DNA of 64,000 nucleotides from Streptomyces violaceoruber (GTDB taxonomy: Bacteria; Actinomycetota; Actinomycetes; Streptomycetales; Streptomycetaceae). Position 1 is the first letter of the stretch. Each line of letters opens with the position of its first letter. The notes beneath the pieces were generated by a model that made no database searches, was not told the DNA's origin, and worked only from the letters and a program-made list of their open reading frames with translations. Both the position numbers and the translations under genes were made by a program. Location: contig JODI01000036.1 of assembly GCA_000720805.1 (NCBI GenBank), positions 1 through 64,000 on the forward strand. Direction: 5' to 3'. Below are positions 37,731 to 48,736 of this stretch, piece after piece.

Positions 37731-38349
37731 GCACGACTCCGATCGCGAGGAGCGCGAGGACCGCGAGCCCGAGGAGCAGAACGTCCCGTTCGACGAGGAC
37801 GCCGCGTGGGCGGCCATCGTCGCCGGGTACGGCGAGGAACCGCCGGACCCGCCGGGCAGCAAGCCCTTCAAGGCGGTCGAGGACCTGGCGCTGCTGGAGA
37901 CCGAGACGAACGACGGCGGCCCCCAGGAGACCGGTCCCCAGGAGGCCGGCGACATCAAGCAGGCCACCAAGGAGCCCCGGGAGTCCGGACAGGAGAAGCC
38001 CCCGAAGCCGCTCGGCGGTTCCGTCTCCTTCGCCCCCGGGCTCGGCCCGCGGGACTACGGCACGCCGGAACCGGCCGAAGAGGACTTCGACGAGGACGAC
38101 GAGGGGCACTTCGTCCCCCCGGAGCCACCGCCACTGCCCGCCGCCGACACCACGGCCAAGTTCGCCTGGCTGGGGGTGCTGGGCGGGCCCGTCCTGCTGC
38201 TGCTGGCGGTCCTGCTCGGCTGGGAGATGACCTGGTGGCTGACCACGGTCGCCATCGGCGGCTTCCTGGGCGGTTTCGCCACGCTCGTCATGCGGATGCG
38301 GTCGGACGACGAGGACGACCAGGATCCCGGGCGGGGAGCGGTCGTCTGA
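37723..38349 (+). CDS. Acidic membrane protein of unknown function
   Basis: A 208-residue protein with a long, acidic, Pro/Glu/Asp-rich and probably disordered cytoplasmic part (1-145) and two membrane segments at the C-terminus (FAWLGVLGGPVLLLLAVLLGW; WWLTTVAIGGFLGGFATLVM). The tail RMRSDDEDDQD is acidic again. GTG start inside the esterase gene, so it is translationally coupled to it. No family I can name; conserved in Streptomyces as far as I recall. Confidence 0.8.
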   Translation: MAEHDSDREEREDREPEEQNVPFDEDAAWAAIVAGYGEEPPDPPGSKPFKAVEDLALLETETNDGGPQETGPQEAGDIKQATKEPRESGQEKPPKPLGGSVSFAPGLGPRDYGTPEPAEEDFDEDDEGHFVPPEPPPLPAADTTAKFAWLGVLGGPVLLLLAVLLGWEMTWWLTTVAIGGFLGGFATLVMRMRSDDEDDQDPGRGAVV

Positions 38350-38386
38350 CGCCGGACGCCGGATCACGCTGTCCGGCGGAGGTGGT

Positions 38387-39133
38387 TCAGGCCGCGGGCA
38401 CGCGCAGCGCGGCCAGAACCGGCAGGTGATCCGTCGCTCCGAGCAGGTCGGCCTCGGCCACCCCGGGGAGGTCGAGCGGGACTCCGCAGCCGAGCACCTC
38501 GATGCCCTTCGTCGCGAAGATCGCGTCGATGCGGCGGTGGGGGGCGGTGCGGGTCCAGGTGTGTTCGCCGCCCCAGGGGGCGGTGGCCCGGCAGTCCTGG
38601 AGACCCTCGGCGAGGCGGGCGAAGGTGCGGCCGCCGGGGGGTTCGTTGAGGTCGCCGCCCGCGATCGCGTGGTCCACGCCCAGCCCGGCCAACCGGTCGA
38701 GGAGCATGCCGCTCTGCTCGTACCGCTCGTCCCCACGGAGCGAGAGGTGACAGCTCAGCACGCCGACGCGGGCGCCCCCGAACCGTACGACCGCGGTGGC
38801 GAAGCCGCGTCGGTGCTCGCCGGGGGTGAGGGGCAGCAGGACGTCCTCGGTGCGCTCGACGGTGGCCCGGAGCGAGCAGAGGATCGCCGGGCCCGCGGCG
38901 GTGCCGCCGCCGGTGAGGATCACGAGGTTCGCCGCGCGGGCCAGGCGGGCGAGTTTCTTGCGCCAGCGGAAGAAGCGGGGGGCTTCCTGGATGAGGACGA
39001 GGTCGGCTTCGCACGCCGTGATGACGCGGGCGAGGGCGTCTGTGTCGTCGCGCATGGAGCGGATGTTGTAGCTCAGCACGCGGATGAGGGCTGAACCGTC
39101 GGGGTCTGTGCGGGACTGCGGGAGCGGCGCCAT
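38387..39133 (-). CDS. Endonuclease/exonuclease/phosphatase family protein
   Basis: A 248-residue EEP-fold hydrolase: VLSYNIRSM (metal Asn), LVLIQEAP (Glu), GVLSCHLSLRGDER (His), HAIAGGDLNEPPGG (Asp-Asn) and the terminal TDHLPVLAAL (Asp-His pair). Substrate could be a nucleic acid, phosphoinositide or other phosphodiester. The ATG at 39133 follows TAAATT by 7 nt (leaderless type); the open frame extends upstream without a start signal. Convergent with the acidic membrane protein gene. Confidence 0.88.
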   Translation of the reverse strand: MAPLPQSRTDPDGSALIRVLSYNIRSMRDDTDALARVITACEADLVLIQEAPRFFRWRKKLARLARAANLVILTGGGTAAGPAILCSLRATVERTEDVLLPLTPGEHRRGFATAVVRFGGARVGVLSCHLSLRGDERYEQSGMLLDRLAGLGVDHAIAGGDLNEPPGGRTFARLAEGLQDCRATAPWGGEHTWTRTAPHRRIDAIFATKGIEVLGCGVPLDLPGVAEADLLGATDHLPVLAALRVPAA

Positions 39134-39322
39134 GTGGATCAATTTACGCCCAGGAGCTCGGGGCGCGAGGGTGTTGCGCGGCTGCTGGTGCGTTGTGGCC
39201 GGTCGCGCCCCGCGATGGGCGTGTCCCCGCTGGAGCGAGGCCGAGAGGGGGAGGAGCCGCATGATGTGGATGCCCCCGCGCCCCTGAGGCGCGAGGAACC
39301 CACGTACGTCGAAGAGTGGCCG

Positions 39323-40276
39323 TCACATGATCGGGTCGGGCTCTCTCGCCAGGTCCGCCGCGCCCACCAGACCCGCCTCGTTGCCCAGCTGGGCCGCGAT
39401 GACGTCGGCGACCGGGCGCCAGTTCCCGCCGACCAGCCAGCGCTTGTAGGACTTGCGGATCGGGTCGAGGACCAGTTCGCCCTCGTCCGAGAGGCCGCCG
39501 CCGACGATGAAGGCGGACGGGTCGAAGAGGGAGGCGAGGTCGGCGAGGCCGGCGCCGGCCCACCGGGCGAGCTCGCGGTAGGAGTCGACGGCGACCGGGT
39601 CGCCCTGGCGGGCGGCCATGGAGATGTGCTTGCCCTCGATGCCGTCGGGGCTGCCGTCACCCAGACCGAGGAGGATCTCCGCGTTCTCCGGGGTCGCGTT
39701 GGCCCGCTGCTTGGCGTACCGGACGAGGGCGCGGCCGGAGGCGTACTGCTCCCAGCAGCCCTGCGAGCCGCAGCCGCACAGCAGCCCGTCCGGGACCATC
39801 CGGATGTGGCCGAACTCGGCGGCCACGCCGAAGTGTCCGCGGCGCAGCTTGTTGCCGATGATGATGCCGCCGCCGAGGCCGGTGCCCAGGGTGATGCAGA
39901 TGACGTTGCGGTGGCCCTTGCCGGCTCCGAACTTGTACTTGCCCCACGCGGCCGCGTTGGCGTCGTTCTCGACGACCACCGGGAGGCCGACGCGGGCCTC
40001 GACCTTCTCCTTCAGCGGCTCCTGGCGCCAGTCGATGTTCGGCGCGAAGTAGACCGTGGAACGCTGGCGGTTGACGTAGCCGGCGGCACCGATGCCCACG
40101 CCGACGATCTCGTGCCCGGCGCGCGCGCCGTCCACCGCGGAGGCGATGGCGTCCACGATGCCCTCGGGCGTGCCCGGGGTCGGCACCTTGTGGGTCGAGA
40201 GGATGTTTCCTTCCTCATCGACCACGCCGGCCGCGATCTTCGTGCCGCCGATGTCGACGCCGATGGTGAGTCCCAT
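39323..40276 (-). CDS. glkA: Glucokinase, ROK family
   Basis: Phosphorylates glucose with ATP and in S. coelicolor mediates glucose repression (SCO2126). The 317-residue protein has the ATP motif TIGVDIGGTKIAAGVV, VGVGIGAAGYVN, VENDANAAAWG, the sugar-binding GHIRMVP and the ROK zinc site CGCGSQGCWEQYASG. GAGGGA upstream of the ATG. It lies alone on its strand with 103 nt before the DUF5304 gene; no sugar transporter is adjacent. Confidence 0.96.
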   Translation of the reverse strand: MGLTIGVDIGGTKIAAGVVDEEGNILSTHKVPTPGTPEGIVDAIASAVDGARAGHEIVGVGIGAAGYVNRQRSTVYFAPNIDWRQEPLKEKVEARVGLPVVVENDANAAAWGKYKFGAGKGHRNVICITLGTGLGGGIIIGNKLRRGHFGVAAEFGHIRMVPDGLLCGCGSQGCWEQYASGRALVRYAKQRANATPENAEILLGLGDGSPDGIEGKHISMAARQGDPVAVDSYRELARWAGAGLADLASLFDPSAFIVGGGLSDEGELVLDPIRKSYKRWLVGGNWRPVADVIAAQLGNEAGLVGAADLAREPDPIM

Positions 40277-40419
40277 GAATCCCTCAGTTTCGGTCGAGCC
40301 CCGCTACGGCCCACGGTACCCGAGGCCCCACCGGTCGGGTCCCGTCGTCCAATCGGCGGGCAGGGGCAGGGCTCGGGGGCCGGGGCGACTCGAGGGAGTC
40401 GGAGCGGCGTCGGCCGGCG

Positions 40420-40917
40420 TCAGTCGAGGTCGATGCGTTCGCCCGGGCCGGGCTCGTCGCCGGGCTCGTCGCCGCGGTCGTCCAGGTCGCGCAGGTCCTT
40501 CTCCCGGGTCGTCCAGCGTCGCTCCTGGGCCTGCACGGCCGACCGGTACGCGGCCAGCAGTTCGCTCCCCGCGTTCGCCAGATGATCGAAGATGTCGGGG
40601 TTGCGCTCGATCACGGGTTCGACGGCGGCCTTGGCCTGCTGGACGACCTGTTTCACCACCTGCTGGGCGGCCGGACCGGCGACCGCGCCGAGCAGCGGGG
40701 ACTGGAACCCGGACAGCTTGTCCGCGACGGTGTCGACGAGCTTGCGCAGTTCCTCGGCGGCCGAACCCGGGGGCGGGCCGTACTGGGTGCGGCGGCGGGC
40801 CTTCTCCGCCGCGAGGTCCTCGGCACAGGCCGTCGCCCAGGCGTCGGCGTCGGTCGCCCGTACCTCGTCCACGGCCTCACGCCCGTCCGCCTCGGGCGGG
40901 GGGAGCTCTTCGCTCAT
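40420..40917 (-). CDS. DUF5304 family protein
   Basis: A 165-residue acidic protein that begins with a Glu/Asp-rich segment. The middle is an amphipathic helical stretch (SAAEELRKLVDTVADKLSGFQ, AAQQVVKQVVQQAKAAVEPVIERNPDIFDHLANAGSELLAAYRSAV) and the tail is Asp/Glu/Pro-rich. No catalytic motif is visible. Family assignment is from recall of Streptomyces annotations. It follows the ArsA-like ATPase gene by 57 nt and may be cotranscribed with it. Confidence 0.75.
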   Translation of the reverse strand: MSEELPPPEADGREAVDEVRATDADAWATACAEDLAAEKARRRTQYGPPPGSAAEELRKLVDTVADKLSGFQSPLLGAVAGPAAQQVVKQVVQQAKAAVEPVIERNPDIFDHLANAGSELLAAYRSAVQAQERRWTTREKDLRDLDDRGDEPGDEPGPGERIDLD

Positions 40918-40974
40918 GACGGACTCCTGACTACGGTTCCTCTGTACGACGTTACCCGAACGGCCGCAGCGGGT

Positions 40975-42144
40975 TCACCGGGTGCGCGGCCAGAGATCGG
41001 GGTCCGGCGCGAACCGGATGCGCAGCTCGTCGTCGCGCAGGGCGGCCCCGGCGACGGTGCAGCGGCGCAGCGCGGAGGGCAGCGGCAGGATCCTGCGGAA
41101 CTGGCCGGCGCTGACGAGGAGTTCGTCGCCGCGCCGGATCAGGTCCAGCTCGTCGCGTATGGCGCCGGGCAGCGGGATGTGCCACACCAGCACCCCGTCG
41201 TCGGCGAGCCGGTCGGCCACCGACCACTCGACGGTGGAGGTCGTGCTGTTGACCCCGGGGACGGCGAGGGCGGCGAGGTCCTCGGTGCCGCGCGGGTCGC
41301 CGCCGAGGTGGGCGACGGTCCGCACGTCGTACGACGCCCGCCACTCGTCGAGCGTCTTGCGCTGCTGGGCGATCAGACCGGCGGGCCAGGTGTCCCGTGC
41401 GGCCTCGGGCAGGACGCGGTTGGCCACCAGCACGTCCGGGCGCAGGCCGCGCAGGGCCAGGGCGAGGCCGGCGGCGCGGACGGCGTCGGCGCCGGCCGGG
41501 CCGGGTTCGGCGACCAGCCGTACGACGGTGTCGCGGTCGGCGAGGACCGCCTCGACGGCCGCGAGGTCGAGGTCCCAGCGGGCGGCGGTCTCGTACAGCC
41601 ATTCCGCGGGCATCGGCACCCCGGCCAGCCGGCCGAGGACGGGGCGCAGGGCGCGGGCCGCCTGCCGCTCGGGCGGGAGCAGCCGGCGCAGGTAGCGGCG
41701 CAGTTCCTCGGGGAGCGCCAGCAGGGCGAGCGCCTGCGGGGTGGGCGGGAGGTCGACGACCACGAGGTCGTGGGTCTCGGCGAGGGCGGCGTCGCGCAGG
41801 GCGCGGAGCAGGGAGAGTTCCTCGGCGCCGGGGAGGGGCGTGACCTCCTCGGGGTCCAGGCGGGAGGCGCCCAGCAGGTCGAGGGCGGTGGTGGCGCGGG
41901 TCTGGAAGGCGGTGAGGTCCTCGCGGAAGCGTTCGGCCGCGTCGGGGCGCCAGGCCGTGAGGTGCGGCGCGACCTGCCGGGGGGCCGGGCCCGTCGCCGT
42001 GCCCAGGGCCGCGCCGAGGGTGTCGGTGCGGTCCGCACCGAGGAGGAGGGTGCGGGTGCCGTCGCGGGCGGCGGCGAGGGCGGTGGCGGCGGCGACGGTG
42101 GTACGGCCGCTGCCGCCGGGGCCCGTGATCAGGATGGTGCGCAT
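40975..42144 (-). CDS. ArsA-like (GET3/SIMIBI) ATPase
   Basis: A 389-residue P-loop ATPase with a deviant Walker A TGPGGSGRTTVAAATALAAARDG (ArsA has GKGGVGKT), switch region DLVVVDLPPTPQAL, and the C-terminal VWHIPLPGAIRDELDLIRRGDELLV resembling ArsA HSP20-like domains. In actinobacteria such proteins are paired near WhiB genes and are not arsenic pumps; no ars genes are present here. The ATG at 42144 follows TACGGT by 8 nt (leaderless type). Function unknown. Confidence 0.82.
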   Translation of the reverse strand: MRTILITGPGGSGRTTVAAATALAAARDGTRTLLLGADRTDTLGAALGTATGPAPRQVAPHLTAWRPDAAERFREDLTAFQTRATTALDLLGASRLDPEEVTPLPGAEELSLLRALRDAALAETHDLVVVDLPPTPQALALLALPEELRRYLRRLLPPERQAARALRPVLGRLAGVPMPAEWLYETAARWDLDLAAVEAVLADRDTVVRLVAEPGPAGADAVRAAGLALALRGLRPDVLVANRVLPEAARDTWPAGLIAQQRKTLDEWRASYDVRTVAHLGGDPRGTEDLAALAVPGVNSTTSTVEWSVADRLADDGVLVWHIPLPGAIRDELDLIRRGDELLVSAGQFRRILPLPSALRRCTVAGAALRDDELRIRFAPDPDLWPRTR

Positions 42145-42249
42145 GGGGGTGAACCGTAACGGAGGCGGGCGCGGGTACGCGCACCACCAGGGACCCGGCA
42201 CAGCGGCGGCTCCCTGCTTCCGCCCCTGTCCGAGCCCCTGCTCGTGCCT

Positions 42250-42693
42250 CTACTTCTCCCCCGACTCCACCCGCTTCTTCAGCCCCGCCAGGGCCCGGTC
42301 GATGATGACCTTCTCGGCCTTGCGCTTGATCATGCCGAGCATGGGGATCTTGACGTCGACGGTGAGGCGGTAGGTGACCTCGGTCGCCCCCGCGCCGGCC
42401 GGCTTCAGGAGGTAGGAGCCGTCGAGGGAGCGCAGCATCTGGGACTTGACCAGGGTCCAGGACACCTCGTGGTCGCCGGTCCAGGTGTAGCCGAGGGTCT
42501 GGTCGTCCTTGATGGCGCCGGCGTCCATGACGAGACGGACCTGCTCGGCGCGGCCCTGCGCGTCGGCCTTGAGGACCTCCGCCTCCTTCACCTCTCCGGT
42601 CCAGTCCGGGTAGCGGGCGAAGTCGGCGATCACCGCCATGACGTCGGCCGGTGGCGCCTCGATCGTGATGCTCGAGCTGGTGTGTTCCGCCAT
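42250..42693 (-). CDS. SRPBCC / polyketide-cyclase-like protein
   Basis: A 147-residue START-like lipid-pocket protein: SSSITIEAPPADVMAVIADFARYPDWTGEVKEAEVL is the standard SRPBCC opening, followed by alternating strands and a long C-terminal helix (KAEKVIIDRALAGLKKRVESG). Ligand unknown. GGAGGAG lies 8 nt before the ATG. It is upstream of the ArsA-like gene on the same strand, 105 nt apart. Confidence 0.88.
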   Translation of the reverse strand: MAEHTSSSITIEAPPADVMAVIADFARYPDWTGEVKEAEVLKADAQGRAEQVRLVMDAGAIKDDQTLGYTWTGDHEVSWTLVKSQMLRSLDGSYLLKPAGAGATEVTYRLTVDVKIPMLGMIKRKAEKVIIDRALAGLKKRVESGEK

Positions 42694-42817
42694 CGCCGTG
42701 GCTCCTCCAGATACGGGCCGGTACTGAGGTCGTGGTGCGCACGTCTGTGCAGCGTGAAGGCTACCGCGCAGGCGCCCGGCCGACTTCACCCCGTCCGCCC
42801 CGTTCGCCGGAAAGCGC

Positions 42818-43615
42818 TCACCACTCCAGCGCCCAGGGTTTCCCGGTCCCCGCGAAGTGACCCACGTTCACACATTCGGTCGCCCCGATCCGCATCCGCC
42901 GCGCCAACGGCTGGTGGACGTGGCCGAACAGCGCATACCGGGGCCGCGTACGCCGGATGGCATCCAGCAGCGCCCGGCTGCCCCGTTCGAAACGGCGCGC
43001 CACGGTGTCGTAGACCAGCTCCGGCACCTCCGGCGGGATGTGCGTGCACAGCACGTCCACCTCGCCGACCGCCTCGATCTTCGCGGCGTACTCCTCGTCG
43101 CTGATCTCGTACGGCGTGTTCATGGGCGTGCGCAGGCCGCCGCCGACGAAGCCGAAGACCCGGCCGCCGATCTCCACCCGCTGCCCGTCGAGCACCGTCG
43201 TGCCGGGGCCGGCGTACTGCGACCACAAAGGAGGCATGTCGACATTGCCATAGGTGGCGTATGTGGGGGTCGGGAACGCGGCGAAGAGCTCGGCGTACTG
43301 CTTGCGTACGGCCTGTTCGATGACCGCCGCCCGGTCCCCGCCGACGCCCGCCCACAGCCGGGCCCCGAACTCGCGCGCCTCCTCGAAGCGGCGGGCGGTG
43401 CGCAGTTCGACGATGCGGTGGGCGTTCTCGACCCCGAAGAGGTCGGGGAAGATCCCGCGCGAGTGGTCGGCGTAGTCGAGGAAGAGGACGAGGTCGCCCA
43501 GACAGATCAGGGCGTCCGCGCCGTCGCCGGCCCTGGCCAGGTCGCGGGCGTTTCCGTGCACGTCACTGACCACATGGACGCGCGTCCTGTCGTTACCGGG
43601 CGGTGTGGGTGCCAT
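42818..43615 (-). CDS. Metallophosphoesterase
   Basis: A 265-residue calcineurin-like phosphoesterase with all metal motifs in order: VVSDVHGNARD, LICLGDLVLF, ATYGNVDMP, VDVLCTHIPPEVP and ALFGHVHQPLARR. Substrate unknown; YfcE-like phosphodiesterases are the nearest type. The ATG at 43615 follows TACTCT by 8 nt (leaderless type). Divergent from the acyl-CoA synthetase gene. Confidence 0.92.
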   Translation of the reverse strand: MAPTPPGNDRTRVHVVSDVHGNARDLARAGDGADALICLGDLVLFLDYADHSRGIFPDLFGVENAHRIVELRTARRFEEAREFGARLWAGVGGDRAAVIEQAVRKQYAELFAAFPTPTYATYGNVDMPPLWSQYAGPGTTVLDGQRVEIGGRVFGFVGGGLRTPMNTPYEISDEEYAAKIEAVGEVDVLCTHIPPEVPELVYDTVARRFERGSRALLDAIRRTRPRYALFGHVHQPLARRMRIGATECVNVGHFAGTGKPWALEW

Positions 43616-43931
43616 GTCGATCAAGAGTAAGCGTGTGCGGCATACGTGAACAGTGGCGCTCGGGCGCCCGGTTACTGGCCAGTCGGTTAGTGCGTGGACT
43701 ACTGTGCGTCGAAGAAACACCAATCTGTGTGACGCTGCGAACATCTCGCCGGGGCCCCCTGTCGAAGAGGCCATACCGACGGGTAACGTCCGGTCGGTCC
43801 AGTCGTGCTCAGGATTTCAACCACAGGGTCCTCCAGGCCCCTGATGTGGTTCTTGAGCACCTGCCCGAGCCTTGGACCGCTCCGTCGCACAACAACGTCG
43901 TGGCGCCGGCGCCCTATGAGGAGCAGCAGTC
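43616..43931. other. Divergent intergenic region phosphoesterase / acyl-CoA synthetase
   Basis: 316 bp. It holds the phosphoesterase -10 (43624-43629), a palindrome ACTGGCCAGT at 43674-43683 (in TTACTGGCCAGTCGGTTAG, the style of TetR/FadR-type operators), and the leader of the acyl-CoA synthetase gene with GAGGAG at 43918-43923. The regulator is not in the window's neighbourhood. No small gene seen. Confidence 0.5.
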
Positions 43932-45728
43932 TTGCGCGAGTTCAGCCTTCCGGCTTTGTACGAGGTCCCTGCGGACGGCAATCTCACCGACATCGTCCGC
44001 AGAAACGCCGCGCAGCACCCCGATGTCGCCGTCATCGCCCGCAAGGTGGGCGGCAGGTGGCAGGACGTGACGGCCACCGCCTTCCTCGCGGAGGTGCACA
44101 CCGCCGCGAAGGGGCTCATCGCCTCGGGCGTGCAGCCCGGCGACCGGGTCGGCCTGATGTCCCGTACCCGCTACGAGTGGACGCTGCTGGACTTCGCGAT
44201 CTGGAGCGCCGGCGCGATCACCGTTCCGGTGTACGAGACCAGTTCGCCGGAGCAGGTCCAGTGGATCCTCTCCGACTCGGGCGCCACCGCATGCGTCGTC
44301 GAGCTGGACAACCACGCGGCGGCCGTCGACTCGGTGCGCGACAGCCTGCCCGCGCTCAAGCACGTCTGGCAGATCGAGGCCGGCGGCCTGGAGGAGCTGG
44401 GGCGCCTCGGGCAGGACGTCACCGACGAGGCCGTGGAGGAGCGCTGCTCGCTCGCCAAGGCCGACGACCCGGCGACCATCGTGTACACCTCCGGCACCAC
44501 CGGCCGGCCCAAGGGCTGTGTGCTCACCCACCGCAGCTTCTTCGCCGAGTGCGGGAACATCGTGGAGCGGCTGAGGCCGTTGTTCCGCACCGGCGAGTGC
44601 TCCGTCCTCCTCTTCCTGCCGCTCGCGCACGTCTTCGGCCGGCTCGTGCAGATCGCTCCGATGATGGCGCCGATCAAGCTGGGCACCGTCCCGGACATCA
44701 AGGACCTCACCAACGAGCTGGCCTCGTTCCGGCCGACGCTGATCCTGGGCGTGCCGCGCGTCTTCGAGAAGGTCTACAACTCGGCGCGGGCCAAGGCGCA
44801 GGCGGACGGCAAGGGCAAGATCTTCGACAAGGCCGCGGACACCGCGATCGCGTACAGCAGGGCGCTGGACACCCCGTCGGGCCCGTCGCTCGGCCTGAAG
44901 ATCAAGCACCGGACGTTCGACAAGCTCGTCTACAGCAAGCTGCGCGCGGTGCTCGGCGGCAAGGGCGAGTACGCCATCTCCGGCGGCGCCCCGCTGGGCG
45001 AGCGCCTGGGGCACTTCTTCCGCGGTATCGGCTTCACGGTCCTGGAGGGCTACGGCCTGACCGAGTCCTGTGCCGCGACGGCCTTCAACCCGTGGGACCG
45101 CCAGAAGATCGGCACGGTCGGCCAGCCGCTGCCCGGCTCGGTGATCCGGATCGCGGACGACGGCGAGGTGCTGCTGCACGGCGAGCACCTGTTCACCGGG
45201 TACTGGAACAACGAGGCCGCGACCGCGGAGGCGCTGGCCGACGGCTGGTTCCACACCGGTGACATCGGCACCCTCGACGAGGACGGCTACCTGAGGATCA
45301 CCGGCCGCAAGAAGGAGATCATCGTCACGGCGGGCGGCAAGAACGTGGCCCCGGCCGTGATCGAGGACCGGATCCGGGCGCACGCGCTGGTCGCGGAGTG
45401 CATGGTGGTGGGCGACGGGCGGCCGTTCGTCGGCGCGCTGGTCACCGTCGACGAGGAGTTCCTGGGCCGTTGGGCCGCCGAGCACGGCAAGCCGGCGGGC
45501 TCCACCGCGGCGTCGCTGCGTGATGACGCGGACCTGAACGCGGCGATCCAGGCCGCGATCGACGACGGCAACGCCGCGGTGTCGAAGGCGGAATCGGTGC
45601 GGAAGTTCCGCATTCTCTCCTCCCAGTTCACGGAGGACTCGGGCCACCTCACGCCGTCCCTGAAGCTCAAGCGCAACGTGGTGGCGAAGGACTACGCGGC
45701 CGAGATCGAGGCCATCTACCAGAAGTAG
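43932..45728 (+). CDS. Long-chain fatty-acid-CoA ligase (FadD15 type)
   Basis: AMP-forming acyl-CoA synthetase of 598 residues. The P-loop is YTSGTTGRPKG (185-195). LEGYGLTESCAATAFNP is the A5 motif, GWFHTGDIGTLDEDGYLRITGRKKEIIVTAGGKNVAP the A7-A8 region, and PSLKLKRNVVAKDYAAEIE carries the catalytic Lys (A10). The start is TTG at 43932, preceded by GAGGAG at 8 nt; no ATG or GTG is better placed. Activates fatty acids for beta-oxidation or lipid synthesis. A palindromic ACTGGCCAGT lies upstream. Confidence 0.93.
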   Translation: MREFSLPALYEVPADGNLTDIVRRNAAQHPDVAVIARKVGGRWQDVTATAFLAEVHTAAKGLIASGVQPGDRVGLMSRTRYEWTLLDFAIWSAGAITVPVYETSSPEQVQWILSDSGATACVVELDNHAAAVDSVRDSLPALKHVWQIEAGGLEELGRLGQDVTDEAVEERCSLAKADDPATIVYTSGTTGRPKGCVLTHRSFFAECGNIVERLRPLFRTGECSVLLFLPLAHVFGRLVQIAPMMAPIKLGTVPDIKDLTNELASFRPTLILGVPRVFEKVYNSARAKAQADGKGKIFDKAADTAIAYSRALDTPSGPSLGLKIKHRTFDKLVYSKLRAVLGGKGEYAISGGAPLGERLGHFFRGIGFTVLEGYGLTESCAATAFNPWDRQKIGTVGQPLPGSVIRIADDGEVLLHGEHLFTGYWNNEAATAEALADGWFHTGDIGTLDEDGYLRITGRKKEIIVTAGGKNVAPAVIEDRIRAHALVAECMVVGDGRPFVGALVTVDEEFLGRWAAEHGKPAGSTAASLRDDADLNAAIQAAIDDGNAAVSKAESVRKFRILSSQFTEDSGHLTPSLKLKRNVVAKDYAAEIEAIYQK

Positions 45729-45747
45729 CAAGGCCCCTGACGGAACG

Positions 45748-47403
<1,656 letters not shown>

Positions 47404-47474
47404 TTATCCGGTTCCGCCTAGAGGTGCTGCAGGGATTGGCTCGGACCTTTCAAGCCTCGTTTTCAAGTCTCCCT

Positions 47475-48617
47475 CTACAGAAGCTCCTTGAGCTTCTCGG
47501 CGAGGAGGTCCCACCGCCACTTCTCCTCGACCCACGCCCGGCCCCGCTCCCCCATCCGGCGGCGCAGTTCCGCGTCCCCGAGGAGAGCGACGACGCGTTC
47601 GGCGGCCTGCTCCGCGGACCCGCCGCGCACCACCCAGCCGGTCTCCCCGTCGAGCACCGCGTCCGGGGCGCCGCCGGAGTCGCCGGCGACGACGGGCAGT
47701 CCGGTCGCCGAGGCCTCCAGGTACACGATCCCGAGCCCCTCGACGTCGAGCCCGCCCCGCCGGGTCCGGCACGGCATCGCGAACACGTCCCCGGCGCCGT
47801 AGTGCGCGGGCAGCTCGGACCAGGGCACCGGGCCGGTGAAGCGCACGGAGCCGGCGACTCCCCTCTCGTGCGCCAGCTCGCGCAGGTCCTTCTCGTAGGG
47901 CCCGCCCCCCACGATCAGCAGCACGGCGTCCGGCTCGGCGGCCAGGATCCGGGGCATGGCCCGGATCAGCGTGTCCTGCCCCTTGCGCGGCACCAGCCGG
48001 GACACGCACACGACCACCGGCCGGTCGGTCAGCCCGAGCCGCGCCCGGACCTCCTCGCCTCCCGAACCCGGGTGGAAGGTCTTCTCGTCCACGCCCGGCG
48101 GCAGCTGCACCATCCGGGACGCGGCCGAAGGCGTCAGCGCCGTCGCGATCCGCGAGCGCGTGTACTCGCCGAGGTAGGTGATCGTGTCCGTCGACTCCCC
48201 GATCCGCCGCAGCAGTTGCCGCGCGGCGGGCAGCTGGGCCCACCCGGCCTCGTGCCCGTGGGTGGTGGCCACCAGCCGCTCGGCGCCCGCCTTCCTGAGG
48301 GCCGGCGCCATCAGAGCGAGCGGCGCCGCCGCCCCGAACCACACCGACGTACACCCGTGCTCCCGCAGCAGCCCGACGGCCCTCCGGGTCGCCCCGGGTG
48401 TCGGCAGCAGCATGGTCGTGGAGTCCCGTACGACGGTGAAGGGCTGCTCGGCGTCGAACGCGGCCGTCGCCTCGATCCCCTCCCGCGAGCGCTTCCAGGT
48501 GGAGGCGTACACCACCAGCCGCTCGGGGTCGAGCCGCAGCGCCATGTTGTGCAGGAACGCCTGGATCCCGCCCGGCCGGGGCGGGAAGTCGTTCGTGACG
48601 ACGAGAGTCTTGTCCAT
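47475..48617 (-). CDS. pimB: GT4 glycosyltransferase, PimB-like mannosyltransferase
   Basis: A 380-residue GT-B enzyme. The acceptor side starts TLVVTNDFPPRPGGIQAFLHNMA; the donor side has VCVSRLVPRKGQDTLIRAM, LLIVGGGPYEKDL and the EX7E motif VEGLGIVYLEASATGLPVVAG. It resembles actinobacterial PimB', which adds the second mannose to phosphatidylinositol mannoside using GDP-mannose, in the cytoplasm at the membrane. The ATG at 48617 follows TAGGGT by 8 nt (leaderless type). Divergent from the GT87-like gene. Confidence 0.88.
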   Translation of the reverse strand: MDKTLVVTNDFPPRPGGIQAFLHNMALRLDPERLVVYASTWKRSREGIEATAAFDAEQPFTVVRDSTTMLLPTPGATRRAVGLLREHGCTSVWFGAAAPLALMAPALRKAGAERLVATTHGHEAGWAQLPAARQLLRRIGESTDTITYLGEYTRSRIATALTPSAASRMVQLPPGVDEKTFHPGSGGEEVRARLGLTDRPVVVCVSRLVPRKGQDTLIRAMPRILAAEPDAVLLIVGGGPYEKDLRELAHERGVAGSVRFTGPVPWSELPAHYGAGDVFAMPCRTRRGGLDVEGLGIVYLEASATGLPVVAGDSGGAPDAVLDGETGWVVRGGSAEQAAERVVALLGDAELRRRMGERGRAWVEEKWRWDLLAEKLKELL

Positions 48618-48736
48618 CGCCGCAGACCCTACCCAACCGCCTTCCCACGGCGGCCGACGGCCGCGTGTGTGGCACGCTCACCACAGCGCGGGACATCATG
48701 TTCCCGCGGAACGCGAATCGAACGGCAGGGGATCAG

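Noticed and set aside
40975..42144. Arsenite pump ATPase
   Set aside because: No arsB, arsR or arsC genes nearby and only one ATPase domain with a deviant Walker A; treated as an ArsA-like protein of unknown role.
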